From Daucus carota subsp. sativus (lineage: Eukaryota > Streptophyta > Magnoliopsida > Apiales > Apiaceae), in the NCBI RefSeq assembly GCF_001625215.2, contig NC_030384.2, forward strand, positions 25,470,527 through 25,534,526: DNA of 64,000 bases, written 5' to 3'. The position numbers and the translations under genes were made by a program. Numbering within the stretch: the first letter of the stretch is position 1; every line of letters begins with the position of its first letter. The notes under the pieces are model-generated. The model saw only the letters and a list, made by a program, of their open reading frames with translations, had not been told where the DNA came from and made no database searches. Below, piece by piece: positions 1 through 11,311 of the stretch.

Positions 1-130
1 TGAAATGAGTCAAATTAGCAGTCGGTGATGAAAATGATATATTTGAATGAAGTGAATGAGCCAAGTTATATTCAACCCAATTTACTAAGAATGGAGAACT
101 CAATCAAGGTATAACTGCAACTCAAGCATT
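1..130. other. Unique left flank of the tandem duplication
   Basis: This AT-rich stretch lies outside the 20.3-kb duplicated unit. Homology with the second copy starts only at about 131. No coding segment or repeat was recognised. Confidence 0.5.
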
Positions 131-373
131 TTTATTGTCAATTTGTTGAGTTGAGAGTATGTTTATCTTTGGGTTTGCATATTTGGACATCTTAAAATGA
201 CCACTATTATCAATATTCTGATCATACATCATTCATCCAATGGACCCCTCAATTCGACGTATAGCGTACACCAGATAATTCAAATAAGTATACATCTGAC
301 CAATGGAAAATAAAAGAAAAATAATGAGAAGGATCCAAACTAACTATTGCATATATAACAACCCCGTTACATG

Positions 374-376
<3 letters not shown>

Positions 377-433
<57 letters not shown>
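377..433. repeat. (AT)n microsatellite, copy 1
   Basis: An uninterrupted AT dinucleotide tract lies about 90 bp before the SKI2 exon. It is about 4 bp shorter in copy 2. Confidence 0.95.
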
Positions 434-436
<3 letters not shown>

Positions 437-521
437 GTTGCTCCCTTTAGAACTAATGAGTAATAAAAATTCCAGCTTAGCACTCAGGATAACCTGTCAG
501 ATAAAATGTATATTTGGACAG

Positions 522-940
522 ATTGTACAACACAGCTATAAGATTGGGGGAGCTTCAGGCACAGTTTAAGCTGCAGATAGATCCCCAGGAGTATGCTCGA
601 GAAAATCTCAAGTTTGGCCTTGTTGAAGTAGTGTATGAATGGGCAAAGGTACATTCATGTGTGTATATATATCAGTTAGACCTTGTCAAATCTCCACATA
701 TTTATGCTGGGTTCTTTCTCATTGCAGGGAACCCCATTTGCAGATATATGTGAACTTACGGATGTTCCCGAAGGTCTGATAGTGAGGACCATAGTTAGGT
801 TGGATGAGACATGTCGTGAATTCAAAAATGCAGCTGCAATTATGGGTAATTCTGCACTTCACAAAAAGATGGAAATTGCTTCCAACGCAATAAAACGTGA
901 TATTGTTTTCGCTGCTAGCTTGTACATTACAGGAGTGTAA
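522..940 (+). pseudogene. SKI2-like DExH RNA helicase, C-terminal two exons only (copy 1)
   Basis: SKI2 is the helicase of the SKI complex, which feeds cytoplasmic mRNA to the exosome. Two exons are visible. The first, 522-648, follows an acag acceptor at 518-521 and encodes LYNTAIRLGE through VYEWAK. The donor gt is at 649, and a 79-bp intron ends in attgcag at 727. The second, 728-940, encodes GTPFADICELTDVPEGL through ASLYITGV and a stop. Both match the extreme C-terminus of SKI2/MTR4-family helicases as known for that family. No helicase core, Walker or DEVH segment is seen upstream: 1-520 holds only AT-rich sequence and a microsatellite. The piece of about 113 codons is therefore an orphan fragment, unless the rest of the gene lies left of the window across an unusually long intron. 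No stop or frameshift lies inside it. Confidence 0.8.
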
Positions 941-1255
941 TATTTTGAGGTCATAGGTTTGTTACCATGTAACTTTTGTTGTGTGTTAATTAGTCACCAG
1001 CTTGAAGTTTGCAAGTTTTGTTTATTACCGCCCTTGTATATATTAAGGGTTTATGTATTTTAGTCTTTGAATGTGAATTCTCCCAGCCTAGGCAGTGTAT
1101 TGGATACTACAATAGGAGAGTTTTAATATAAAAATCTTTTTAGTACCAAATACTTTGCTTTGTTTTTTCCTCGTTTTTTTTCCCGGTAGCCTGGCCTTGT
1201 AGTTTCATATGTGTGTGATGTTTTTTTTTTGTCGGTAGCCTGGCCTGTAGTTTCA
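941..1255. other. 3' flank of the SKI2 fragment with a direct repeat of about 40 bp
   Basis: No gene is seen. Two near-identical T-rich direct repeats, each containing cggtagcctggcc and ending in tagtttcata, lie at about 1174-1212 and 1221-1258. They look like a small local duplication. The same is found at +20341 in copy 2. Confidence 0.5.
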
Positions 1256-1257
1256 TA

Positions 1258-1495
1258 CTCTCTCCGTCCCAACCAATTCTTTACGTTTGGTGTGGCACAG
1301 ACGTTAAAAAATATGTATAAAGTAGTGGAAAAGAGAAAGAAAAATGGGTGAGGTGGTGAGATCTATTGATTTTTAATGTATAAAAGGAAGATACTAGAGT
1401 AAAAGTAGTGTGAAAAGAGAGAAAAAGTGGGGAAGTGGTGGTACTTATTGCTTATATTTGGTAAGTGTTAAAATGTAAAGAATTAGATGGGACAC
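1258..1495. mobile_element. Stowaway-like MITE remnant (copy 1)
   Basis: The left end resembles the plant Stowaway (Tc1/mariner) terminus, ctctccgtcccaacc. The right end, gaattagatgggaca, is a degraded inverted copy. The interior has the usual non-coding AT-rich character. Termini are imperfect, so this is an old insertion. Its partner is at 21599-21836. Confidence 0.55.
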
Positions 1496-1499
1496 CTTA

Positions 1500-2925
1500 G
1501 AAAGGAAACTCTAAAGAAATGGTTGAGATAAAAAGAATATATGTGCGCGATGGAAATTTGGTAAAGAAGAAAGATGAGGTTAGCTGTGAAATTAAGTTCT
1601 TGTGTGATGGTTGATTGACTTATTTATAGGTTGTCTGTAATGTTATCAATTTCGATCTCCTTATCGTGTCTAAGTATTCCGTATTAAAAGATCAAGCCAT
1701 ATATAATTATTGGAAGTAAAGAAATCTAAATCTATTTGAGATAGGTTTCTTGTGGATGGGTCTATGGCCAAGTTAGTAATCCATATTGTAGATGAGTCTT
1801 TACAGAGTCTTCGACAATCTGCTTGAGAGGGGTTCCCATATACTGAAAGAGGGAGCTCACTCTACAAGGGCTAGTCATGAGGTCAAATATCTCTTTAAGT
1901 ATATAATTTTACAGATACAACATTATTTTAATTATTGGAGGTAACACTGACCTCTACTCAGTATATCTTGGAAGAAGATATATTGTACGATGGTTATCAT
2001 TTTCTAGGTACGCGTGGACAAGTTTTTAACCTGATCAAAGATAATTTATTAGAATATATGAAAAGATTTTTTTTCTGGAAATATCGGTACATGATCAACC
2101 AGATCCTCGTTTAGGGTAACCCACTAGAATTTAAAATCAAGATGCATGATCATCTTCACATAATGTGGAGGGCCTTCAAGGCTTCAACATATAACATGAT
2201 CATCTCAAATCCTTGCACAATGATAATCCAACTCAACAGAATATGAGATTAATAAAAGATGTTGTAGATCATAGCTGAAAGAGCTCCGGAAATCATGACT
2301 ATCAAATATCAAATAACCTTAGAGAGGCCTTCATGTACTTCATTAAACCTACCTCTATAAAGGGTGGCTTTCTGGTACAAGTCCCATGATTAGCACAACT
2401 ATGTTTCTTCTTTTCTGTACGAGCCTCTATGGACACGCCTTCTCTTTGCTAGCCTCTTAAGGGCGCACAAAGAACACCTGTATTTCTTGATCCGGATTTC
2501 CTAGTTTACTTGTTTGTCCTTCATCATAAATAAAAGGCCATTCAAATTATGACTATAACAGTAAACTTTCTAAAATCTCTCAAAGTTCTAACAGAATATT
2601 ATAAACTTTTCTGACATAAAATGAGTTTCTTACAATCCGTATTCCTTTAACACGCAACTCTTTGATGGTTAAGATATCAAGTACGAGGACAAGTAGTGTA
2701 ATTTGCATTTCATCCTTTAACTGACTATGTAATATATTTGACATTAACTTATTTGATACTTGACAGAGTTATCAAGCACAGTAAATTCATCTGGTCACAG
2801 GTTATGAAGGAGATTTTAGATCAAGGCAATAATGCGAAAGGATTTGAAAAGTGATGAATTTTGAATGAATGTAGTTTAGTACTTGCCATAAGTTAAGTGA
2901 ACAAGGAATAAGATGCAGATAATGG
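1500..2925. other. Gene-poor stretch, nothing recognised
   Basis: About 1.4 kb of AT-rich sequence with stops in all frames. The short patches that read open could not be assigned to a family. The duplicate is at 21841-23266. Confidence 0.4.
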
Positions 2926-3392
2926 AGGAGTCAACAACAGGTTATATGAATTCAGAGTCGTGTTGTGATGTTGCTAATCAAGTGCACATTTTGCTGACAC
3001 TTCTTCAAGATTATAAAGGCAGATCACTTCTCTTTCCGTGATTTTGTCACTCAAAAAAGATTTGAAATCTTTGAAATTCTGACGTAATACATTGAATTTT
3101 TAGTTGCTTGGTTATGCTGAGGACTGAGGTGATCTCGGCATTCTCCAACTTGCAGTGCTTTCAAAAATTGTAGAATTTGCTCCTGACAAGATATAATAAT
3201 TAAAGTTATTTGTAGAAATTGCTAATAAATTTGTTTTCTCTCGCGATTGTTAACCCAAACTGTAGTTCTTTTAACAAAAATCTACCACTGCTTTGGTAGC
3301 TGCTTATACAAAATTTCGACATCAAGCTACAGGACACCCTGCTTTGAAAGCGAGATGCATTTGCAAAGAAAGAAATAATCACCAGGTTTTAT
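2926..3392 (+). pseudogene. Exon-like remnants of an unrecognised gene (copy 1)
   Basis: Three neighbouring plus-strand patches read like degraded exons. The first, after a gatgcag acceptor near 2916, reads MEESTTGYMNSESC and then DVANQVHILLTLLQDYKG to about 3038. The second is a frame-shifted continuation, FRDFVTQKRFEIFEIL, at about 3037-3085. The third, about 3290-3384, reads VAAYTKFRHQATGHPALK and CICKERNNHQ before a gt donor-like site. The leucine-rich character would suit a helical-repeat protein, but I do not recognise the family. Frame changes and stops between patches argue for a pseudogene. It sits between the SKI2 fragment and RPAC2. Confidence 0.35.
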
Positions 3393-3598
3393 ATGTTAGT
3401 TGCGATATATATTGTTTGATGTTGGCCTATGTATTTGTGGCTCTTTCATTTCCATGTGCTCTCCAGAGCTCTATTCTTTTTTAACAGTTTGGCTAATAAG
3501 TCTACAATATTTGTCTACAAGGAACAGAGATCAATAGATAAATTTAGAATGCATTGTTCATTGCTTATAAATAGCAGCATAGTTTTCACCAAGACAAA

Positions 3599-5805
3599 TC
3601 ATTTTTTGATGTCCATGTCCTTGAGACCTTTTTCGTTTGTGAAGTCGGTAACAGCTTGGTCAAAGGTGCTCCGAATATGCTGGCACATGAGCATCAGGTC
3701 CTGGCATGAGTCTCTTAGCACCTCACTAGCTGGATCGCCTGCAGAAATGGAAATAAATATCTTAAAGAAAAGATTGATATGGCATTAAGTATCACGAAAA
3801 GAACAAAGAAGGTAAGTTCTACTTTCATTTTTAGTTCGTGGGGTAAATTTGTTTAGCCTTAGGGTAATGATTAACCTAAAACACAATAGTAAACTATGTT
3901 TACTACACAGTTAGGAAGGAAAATGGGTTAGACGGGTTATTATTATAAAATTTAAGAACTGTTAGAAGCAAATTTTCTGATTCAGGATCGATATATCTTA
4001 TATGAATCACAGACTGAATAAAAGATATCATACTTATTATAAAACAGACGCAGAATACAAGTAAAACAATAGAGTGACAACTAGATGCAAGTAAAACAAT
4101 AGAGTGACAACTAGATGAAATCCTGTAGTCTGTCCAGGTAGTATAAACACAATATAACACAAAACAACGAGAGTGTCATAACTAAATTTTAATATGGAAG
4201 TTATTTTTAAAAAAATGGGTGAAGGTCATGACCTGAATTCTAAATGAATTCAATCAAGAGAACACACACATCTGTGATGTCGAATCAGATGTTAATGAAG
4301 GACTTCATAATATTAAAGAGAAACAAAAAGGGACTAGGAAGTACAATTACAACCAAACAAGACCCGATAGTACAGACTAAAATAAAAACTATAAATTTAC
4401 CAGTAGTCTGCACTCTAACATTAACGCGAGCTTCTGATGGATGGGGGATGCTGTAACCGCTAAATGTAACTCTTGGACTGCAAGTTAAAAAAATCATAAT
4501 TTGTCATACATTACTATTCAGAATTAACAAATGTCCATTCTTATATATAACATCAAATAGACACAATAAAGGCACCAAGAGAAAATATTATGAGCTGACT
4601 GCAGGATATTAAAGTTAATTCTAAAAAAGAATCTTTAACTTTTATGACTAAGTTGTTCTCAAACTACCAAGATACTCCTGAGAACAAGATCCAAGATTAA
4701 TACTCAATAGCATATGTACTTATAGAAAGTTGTCCTTTAGAATTACTTACAAAATGATCCCGCTCAAATTATACATTAAAATTCTGAACTATTAAGTATG
4801 ATTTTGTTGGATTTGCAGAACAGAGTCTTATCATACTCAAGCTGGCCTAGTGTTGAAAATTAATTTCACAGAGGAGGTTAGAACAAGCTTTTTGTTTCTT
4901 CAGGCCACATACATTGGCAACTTATAAAAAATAGATTAATTTAGAATCAATGAAGATTCCTTAAATTATAAATTCCATCAATTTTTCATCAATTACAAGC
5001 ATATTTCTAGCTTTCTTAAATATATGCAACTACAAAGCAGGAGTGCAGGACAACACTAAGAGGTGAAAATGCTGGCAATGCAAAGAATGTACTAAAAATT
5101 ACTGACAATAATCACATTGAACAAACTTGTTCAAAAAAGAAACTATTAAACAGAATCTAATTCAAAATCAATAAATCTTTTCTTGTTCTGCGCATGGGTG
5201 GACCTGAAATTCAAGAAGCCCTAATCAAAACCAGTTTATGAGCACTGATTTGTATATAATCCGCATATTCTTCAAATTTATATATAAACGATTACAAATT
5301 TCCGGGACCCTAAACGCCCCGGGCAGGGCTTAACTTGTATAATTTGTATTTACTCCACGTATTTTCCGTATTTATATATAAATGATTCTGAAATTTCAGG
5401 TCCGTGAATAGGAACTTTTCCATGGTCTTTAATACTCCAAATTACAAACTCCGAACCACAAATACTTTAAATATGGTATGCGTTTGTCGAAAAATAAATT
5501 AAAGGACAAAATATCAAAAGTATTCACCAGCCATCACCGGAGATTGGGGGTTCGAATCTCGGAAAGACAAATGTAAATATCTTTTGATAATTGTGTTTTG
5601 ATGTCCCTTAGCGGGCAAACATTGAAGCATCTAGGCACGTGTATACATATATAAAAAAATAATGATAATACGCAGAGAGAGAGGCAGAGAAAAGAGTAAC
5701 AGACTCTTGATTAAGAGCAAAACGAAGTGAATTAGCGAGGGTGTGATCTTCCTCGGACAGCGTGAACGTTGATGATGATGGATCCTCAATTGTTCCTAGC
5801 TCCAT
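3599..5805 (-). CDS. RPAC2: RPAC2/AC19, shared subunit of RNA polymerases I and III (copy 1)
   Basis: This small Rpb11/alpha-like subunit pairs with AC40 in RNA polymerases I and III in the nucleus. Three exons join in phase. Exon 1, 5805-5705, encodes MELGTIEDPSSSTF then the family signature EEDHTLANSLRFALNQ. Exon 2, 4477-4401, encodes PRVTFSGYSIPHPSEA and RVNVRVQTTG. Exon 3, 3738-3599, encodes GDPASEVLRDSCQDLM through MDIKK and TGA. Introns are GT-AG (gcag acceptors at 4478 and 3739), giving D and G codons across the junctions exactly as in RPAC2 homologues. The product is 105 residues, near the usual 105-125. An upstream in-frame GTG at 5832 exists, but the ATG at 5805 in a ccATGg context is the natural start. 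A telo-box-like aaaccctaa lies at 5840-5848. Confidence 0.92.
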
Positions 5806-5839
5806 GGCTCTTGCTCTGCTCTCTGCTTCCACAAACTTA

Positions 5840-5848
5840 AAACCCTAA
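5840..5848 (+). promoter_or_regulatory. Telo-box-like motif upstream of RPAC2 (copy 1)
   Basis: The sequence aaaccctaa lies 35 bp upstream of the RPAC2 start codon, in reverse orientation relative to the gene. Telo-boxes are known in promoters of plant translation and ribosome-biogenesis genes, which fits an RNA polymerase I/III subunit. Function here is inferred. Confidence 0.5.
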
Positions 5849-5970
5849 TTTAACAAATAATAAACCCCTCCCCAATTCTCCCGGTTTTTCTGGGATGTTT
5901 GCAAAATATTTTATTGTTCACCCTATAAATAAATTATGACCAAGTCCACGCTAGTTGTCACTAGTGAGCA

Positions 5971-7195
5971 TGGCTGTCAAAAAATCTTAAAGATCGGAAA
6001 TCGTATCTGAGAAAAAGTGGATATTATTTGAATTCGAAATAAAATAAATATTATCTATATTCGAATCTATGATTAGGGCTGAGTATTCGGTCAGTTCGGT
6101 CCAAAACTGAACCGAACCGAAATAACCGAGAACCGAAATAGTTTTTTTTCCTGGACCAAATCGAAATTCTGTTTTGCACCGAACCGGAATCGAACCGAAA
6201 TAAATCGGTTCGGTTCGGTTCTTCCTCAAAGAACCGAATTTTTATAGAAAAAAAATTAAAACATCAAGTCTTACAGATCAAGAAATTTAACTCTGCTTAT
6301 GAACTATAGTTTTGTAATTTAACTACAATTACTCTGCTTATACTGCTACGTATCAAGAAATTAATGCAGAAAGCATAACATATACAGAAGAGAAAGCTTA
6401 GCATAGCAGTATTCTGGAGAGCAGGACAATAATTGTAGATAATAGAAAGTGAATCTCCGATTCTTGTAGCGAAATAAAGAACGATGCTTAGATTTGTGAT
6501 TAGAGATTGGGTTTATGTGTGCGAGACTGCGAGTAGTGCGGCTGAAGCCTGAATGCTCTGAAGTTTGACCTGAATACGCACGCATATATTAACATATATT
6601 ATATATATTTAATATATTAAATTAATAATACAAAAAGTTCGGTCTATTCGGTCCAGAACCGAATATGTTTTGAAAGAACCGGACCAAACTGAAATTTATT
6701 TCGGTCCGGACCGAACTTTCGAAAAAATCGGAACCGAACCGGACCGAATTTTTACGGTTCGGTTTGGTTTTTCGATTCCGGTTCGGTTTTGCTCACCCCT
6801 ATCTATGATATTCGAATCCAAAATTAAATACATATTTGATATTTAAATTATATAATATATAATTATATGTAATTAAAATTTTATTCTACTAGCGTGTTGT
6901 GTAGTGTGTGTATATGCATAAAATGATATATTTATACAAATACTAAAATACTTTATACATATATAAAAATATCATTTCAGCTTAGTCGTAAAAAAATTGT
7001 TTGAAAATCATCGTCCGAAATATCTACCCCGTATCCGACATCCGTCCGAAATATCCGACGTTCGTCCGAAATATCTGCCCCGTATCCGAAAAAAGCGGAT
7101 ATTATTCGTATATGAAATAAAGCGGATATTGTCCGAATCCGACAATTACTGACACGGATACATATTCATATCTGAATTATCCGTTTGACAGCCCT
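5971..7195. mobile_element. Outer nested DNA element with ggctgtcaaa termini (copy 1)
   Basis: The left terminus tggctgtcaaa and right terminus tttgacagccct are inverted. The flanks ctagtgagca (5961-5970) and cttgtgagca (7196-7205) match at 9 of 10 bases, suggesting an 8-10-bp target duplication as made by hAT or Mutator-type transposases. The interior has many repeats of a tccgaaatatc type and no coding capacity. It was later split by the element at 6074-6801. Confidence 0.7.
6074..6801. mobile_element. hAT-type non-autonomous element with perfect 8-bp target duplication (copy 1)
   Basis: Termini are TAGGGcTGAG on the left and CTCACCCCTA on the right. The flanking octamer TCTATGAT occurs at 6066-6073 and again at 6802-6809, the 8-bp duplication typical of hAT elements. 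Both arms are rich in repeated cggttcggtt-type motifs, so they can fold back on each other. There is no transposase. It is inserted in the older element at 5971-7195. Confidence 0.9.
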
Positions 7196-7205
7196 CTTGT
7201 GAGCA

Positions 7206-8135
7206 CGAGATCGAGGGTATCAGTAGTACGTCGATCATACAAATTTTATAACGGAGTAATAATTAAAATTTCAGTATAAAATATCGGTAGACCACTTAAT
7301 ATGACATGTCGATGGGCGATAGAATTAACTTGACTATATCATTGTTAGAATATTTCTAAGTTCATAATACTTTATTTAATTTTATTTTTCGATCATTTAT
7401 AACATGATGATATTTTCTGGGAATATATTTATAATTTATTGTAACCGATAAATTGTAAAGTTGGAAAATATTTCAGTAATGACATTTACATATTAAGTAT
7501 AAGCACTTCACGAAATTGACTGGATACAAAATCACGAAATAAAAAAAAATTAGAATTGCCAAAATGACTTAGTTTTGTTATTACAGGAACATGTGTTGTT
7601 CAACAAATCTCGAATATGAACCATTTCATAAATTTTTATGAATGTGTTTATTATATATGGAATATACGTGATACTTATCCAATAATATGCGACAATCATC
7701 TTCTTAGAATCGAGTTAGATGTTTAAAACTCCTAAAGATCAAGAGTTCCCTTACCTTTTTAGACAATCTGCCATATCTAATGAGTGCACCTCAAAACTCT
7801 AATCTTAAACACCGGTGAACTCAAGCACCGTGGCACCTCGATGCACAATAATATTACCAGTACCAATATCAAAAATCAGGTGCAATAATATTACCTAAAA
7901 CCTTCAACAAACAGACATGAATTTTATTAAGATGTTGTGGAACTAGATTATACCAATATCAAAAATGGGGCGCAATTATTTTATCAGGGGATGCAATCTT
8001 CAAGATAAGCATATTTGTTGTCTAAGAAGCAAGAAGGCAAGTAATTTGAAAGGTACACTAAAATAATTAATTTGACTGACAGGTACCCGTTACAAATCTG
8101 GAATATATCTGACTGCCAAAATACAGCAGCATAAC
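7206..8135. other. Intergenic region between nested elements and the xylanase gene (copy 1)
   Basis: AT-rich non-coding sequence. The last part is the 3' flank of the GH10 gene. Two short direct repeats with accaatatcaaaaat occur near 7862 and 7953. Nothing else was recognised. Confidence 0.4.
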
Positions 8136-10947
8136 TCATACATGGATATGAATATGAAAATTTTCATTCGCAGGAAGCTTATCATTAATCTCTACAGACT
8201 GAATAGTGGACGAGTTTTTTGTCGGATGCAGAACAGTTACTTCGTATTCTCCATGAAACAATGACACTTCAAGTAATCCATTATCATCTGCTGTAAATTC
8301 TTCAACCTCTGATCTCCATTCATTCAGCAATCTGTCAACCAGATCTCCAACCGGAGTATTCCTAAAGTTATTGTCAGCTAATGTCATGTCGTAACCGTCT
8401 ACTGCAGGCCCTGACCACATCACAATCCCCTGAACAGCAGGATGTGCAAAGCCTTCTCTCAGAATTTGTTCCAAATATTGTACCTGATTCGGATTTGGCT
8501 TGACATCGACCTCTGTCAGCCAAACAGGCATTCCTGTAGCTCCCAGAGTGTCTAGTGCAGATCTCATGTAAACAATGTTTGGTTGATATTGACTGAAATG
8601 AGACTGCAAGCCAATCCCAATTGGTGCACCACCCACACTCCCCTGAATTTCACGCAATTTGTTTATATAATTCTGAGGAAGTGAAGCGGGATCTCTGCCA
8701 TCCTCTACTGTATTATACTCATTCATGAACAATGTGGCTCCATCAAGCTGGTGAGCCTTGGCGTACTCAGTGTTTGAAAATCCGTTGCCTAATTTGTCAT
8801 CAAAGAACCGGAAATGCAAATTTTCATTGACAACATCCCAAGCAATCACCTTTCCTCTGTATCTTGACATAACAGAGTTGATTCTTGTATTAGTTGCGGC
8901 CCATAACTGATCAGGATTAAGGCCATAGACCCAATTGGGCTGGTAGTGAGGATCTTCCCAGAAAACGTTGTGACCTCTTATGGAAATGCCATGTGATTGG
9001 GCAAAATTCACCATAAAATCTGTGTTGGCATAGTTTTCCTGGCCTTGGCTCGGTTCATTATCATACCATTTCATTTCATTCCTAAAAGTGGTGACTCTGA
9101 ATCTTGACGAAAACCAGGACTGATAAGCCTGGTTGTTAACAATGTTCTTGGTCATGGAACACCCGAATGGAAAATGTTGTTTGACTTGATTTATGATCAC
9201 TTTCGCGCCTCGAACTGCCTCGCCATTTTTATTTGCATCACTTATATTCAATCTGATTGTCCTCTTGCGCACCTGCAGATATTTCCAGTCCCATCAGTAC
9301 AAATACTATCATCTCAATCTATACTACAATTATCTGAAAATAAGTAAGTCATTCGGGATATGCAGAGCAAGCCTTCTTTACCTCGGAAATTCTTTGTTCT
9401 TGGTGGGATCTCCATTGTTCTTTAGTGAATGGTTGTAGCGAAACATTGTCCACCCAAATCTCTGCCAAAGCATTTTTGGCCTGCACATACACAAAGACAT
9501 ATATGAGGACTTAGTACATTGATGATTAAGATTTAAAATTAAAAATATACGATATTAAAATCGTAAGTTATTAGCAATCACCAAAATATACTCCATACAA
9601 GATTAAGGTTGGGAATGAGAATCGGGATGAGAATGGAGGGTATGGGAATGGGGGTTAATGGGAGTGAGAAGGGCATGGAAATTCAAAGAGTGTCAAGAGT
9701 ATGATTTAACCACGAAAAAAGATTGGGATTCTCTTCCATACCACCAAACAACAAATTCAAATTTCAAACACTTATGCATGGGATTGATGTTTCGATTCCC
9801 ATTAACCGGGCTTATAACCGTGCACTAAACACCCTCGAAATTATACCTTAAAAATAATGTGAGCAGGAGCTGTCACATTTGCCACAACTCCACCTTTGAG
9901 CATGGACCAACATCCATGACTGGCAACAACAGTACCAATTTCAAAAATAGCCCCGCTCGAATAGTTAAATGCTGCTGTTATACTGTTCTCACTTCCTTTA
10001 CTCGCTTGAACCCAAGCTGTATTACAACACAACAAGTTATTGATTTTTAAAATAAAAATATTTATTGATTTTTGAAATTCAGAAGAGCACGTGACTACAT
10101 TACCGGAGAAAACGTAATAAAGTCCATCCTTGAGTTGAACTTTTTGTGGGAACACACCGCCATTTGTCCTTTTTGTTTCTGTGAAAATACCTCCTCCATA
10201 TTGAGCGGGAAGGGGCTCTTTTAAACACTGAAATTACAGCAACAATGGAGAAAATTATGTACAATGATGACAAAGACTTTTATTCACGATAACTGTCAGA
10301 AAATCCAAATATTTATGATTCTACTGATTAAACCAAATTAACACATGAGTGTCTATATGCGAAAATTGAAAGAAAAACACCTCTTCTCTAGACTATAACA
10401 TCTACGGGGCCATTTTCTCTTTTAAAATAATTTTTTAAAGTAATATTTTAACAGATAAAAGAATATAGACATATATATTTCTCATAAACTTTTAAAATAA
10501 TTATTTATGAATACAATTTATATATAGTAATTGTAATTAAAAATTACATCTCCAAAATATGACTTGCAACGATTTTTTAAATAGATTTTGGTAGGAAAAA
10601 TTAATAAGTTCTTAACAAAAAGCATTATTGTTGACAAATAAACGCATAAATCCAATGGAACTAAGAAAAAAGTACTTATCAGCAGCACACAGTACAGTAT
10701 AACAAAGATGAAGAACATAATTTTCTTGCCTCTGTGGTGGCAAAATAGTCATAATCTTGAGCATTGATCCCTGCAAACCATGATATACAGATAGTTAATT
10801 ACATGTGTTTTTCTTATCATCCATCTTAACATGTAAATACATGATCTAATAACTAAAAAAACCTTGTACAGAAGAAGCTAAAGCTGCATTCATCACCATC
10901 AACATGAATAAAAACATAACTTTCTTCAAATCCACGACGCTCTTCAT
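8136..10947 (-). CDS. Secreted GH10 endo-1,4-beta-xylanase with CBM22-like region (copy 1)
   Basis: GH10 enzymes cut xylan backbones in the cell wall. Six exons join in phase: 10947-10863, 10770-10730, 10227-10104, 10016-9847, 9480-9382 and 9272-8136, giving 551 residues. Exon 1 starts MKSVVDLKK followed by a hydrophobic stretch ending ALASSVQ, a signal peptide. Exons 3-5 match plant CBM22, with YGGGIF, WVQASKGS, GCWSMLKGGV and IWVDNVSLQPF. Exon 6 holds the catalytic barrel: acid/base Glu323 in WDVVNENLH and nucleophile Glu427 in WLTEVDV, with LFMNEYN between. Acceptors are all AG. The exon 2 donor is GC (gag|gcaaga), while the others are GT. Between YGGGIF and FPQKVQL the protein lacks roughly 35-40 residues that plant relatives usually carry there, so the binding module may be impaired. 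No stop or frameshift is seen. Confidence 0.92.
9602..9812. mobile_element. MITE-like element inside xylanase intron 4 (copy 1)
   Basis: A purine-rich arm with gggaatgagaatcggg, gggaatggg and similar motifs is followed by a right end reading gattcccattaacc. The two are a loose inverted pair, as in small non-autonomous DNA elements. The termini and target duplication are not clear. It lies wholly within an intron, so it does not alter the protein. Confidence 0.4.
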
Positions 10948-11311
10948 GGTTTTTTGATCAACTAATATAAAGTTCAACGCATGCAGGAAATAAATAACGT
11001 GGTTTAACATCAGGAGCAACCCATATATATACAAATTTGCAGCATCAACAAGGACTTGGTATTTTATCTTTTGCAATTAATAAATTAAATGGGTTAGTTT
11101 GGAAGCCTGCCTTATTAATTGCTACCCATCTAAACATGATCAGTGGGATTATTTAGATATCCTGCTATAAATTCTGATCTTCCAAAAATATTAACATGGT
11201 AACAGATTTTACATGTACTTTTTCCTCAAAGTTGTTTTATTTCTTATCTTTTAATTAATGATTTAGTTGTGCCGTGCTTAACATTATATAAAAATCAGAT
11301 ATTATATCAAA
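10948..11311. other. Upstream region of the xylanase gene (copy 1)
   Basis: AT-rich probable promoter and 5' UTR of the minus-strand xylanase. A catatatata-like TATA candidate lies near 11024-11032. No other gene was seen. Confidence 0.35.

Noticed and set aside
5535..5565. tRNA-like B box (gggggttcgaatctcgg)
   Set aside because: No A box, cloverleaf or SINE body could be matched around it, so it is probably chance or a very old fragment.
5608..5832. RPAC2 exon 1 read as a complete 74-residue protein
   Set aside because: The tail after NQE is intron translation. The GT donor at 5704 and the phase match with exon 2 show it is only the first exon, and the first codon at 5832 is GTG.
5987..6229. 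80-codon open frame (-)
   Set aside because: It reads the cggttcgg repeats of the hAT-type element and has no family signal.
10518..10718. 66-codon hydrophobic open frame (-)
   Set aside because: It falls in xylanase intron 2, its composition is AT-driven, and it has no counterpart in GH10 proteins. It was also considered as the missing CBM22 exon but does not resemble it.
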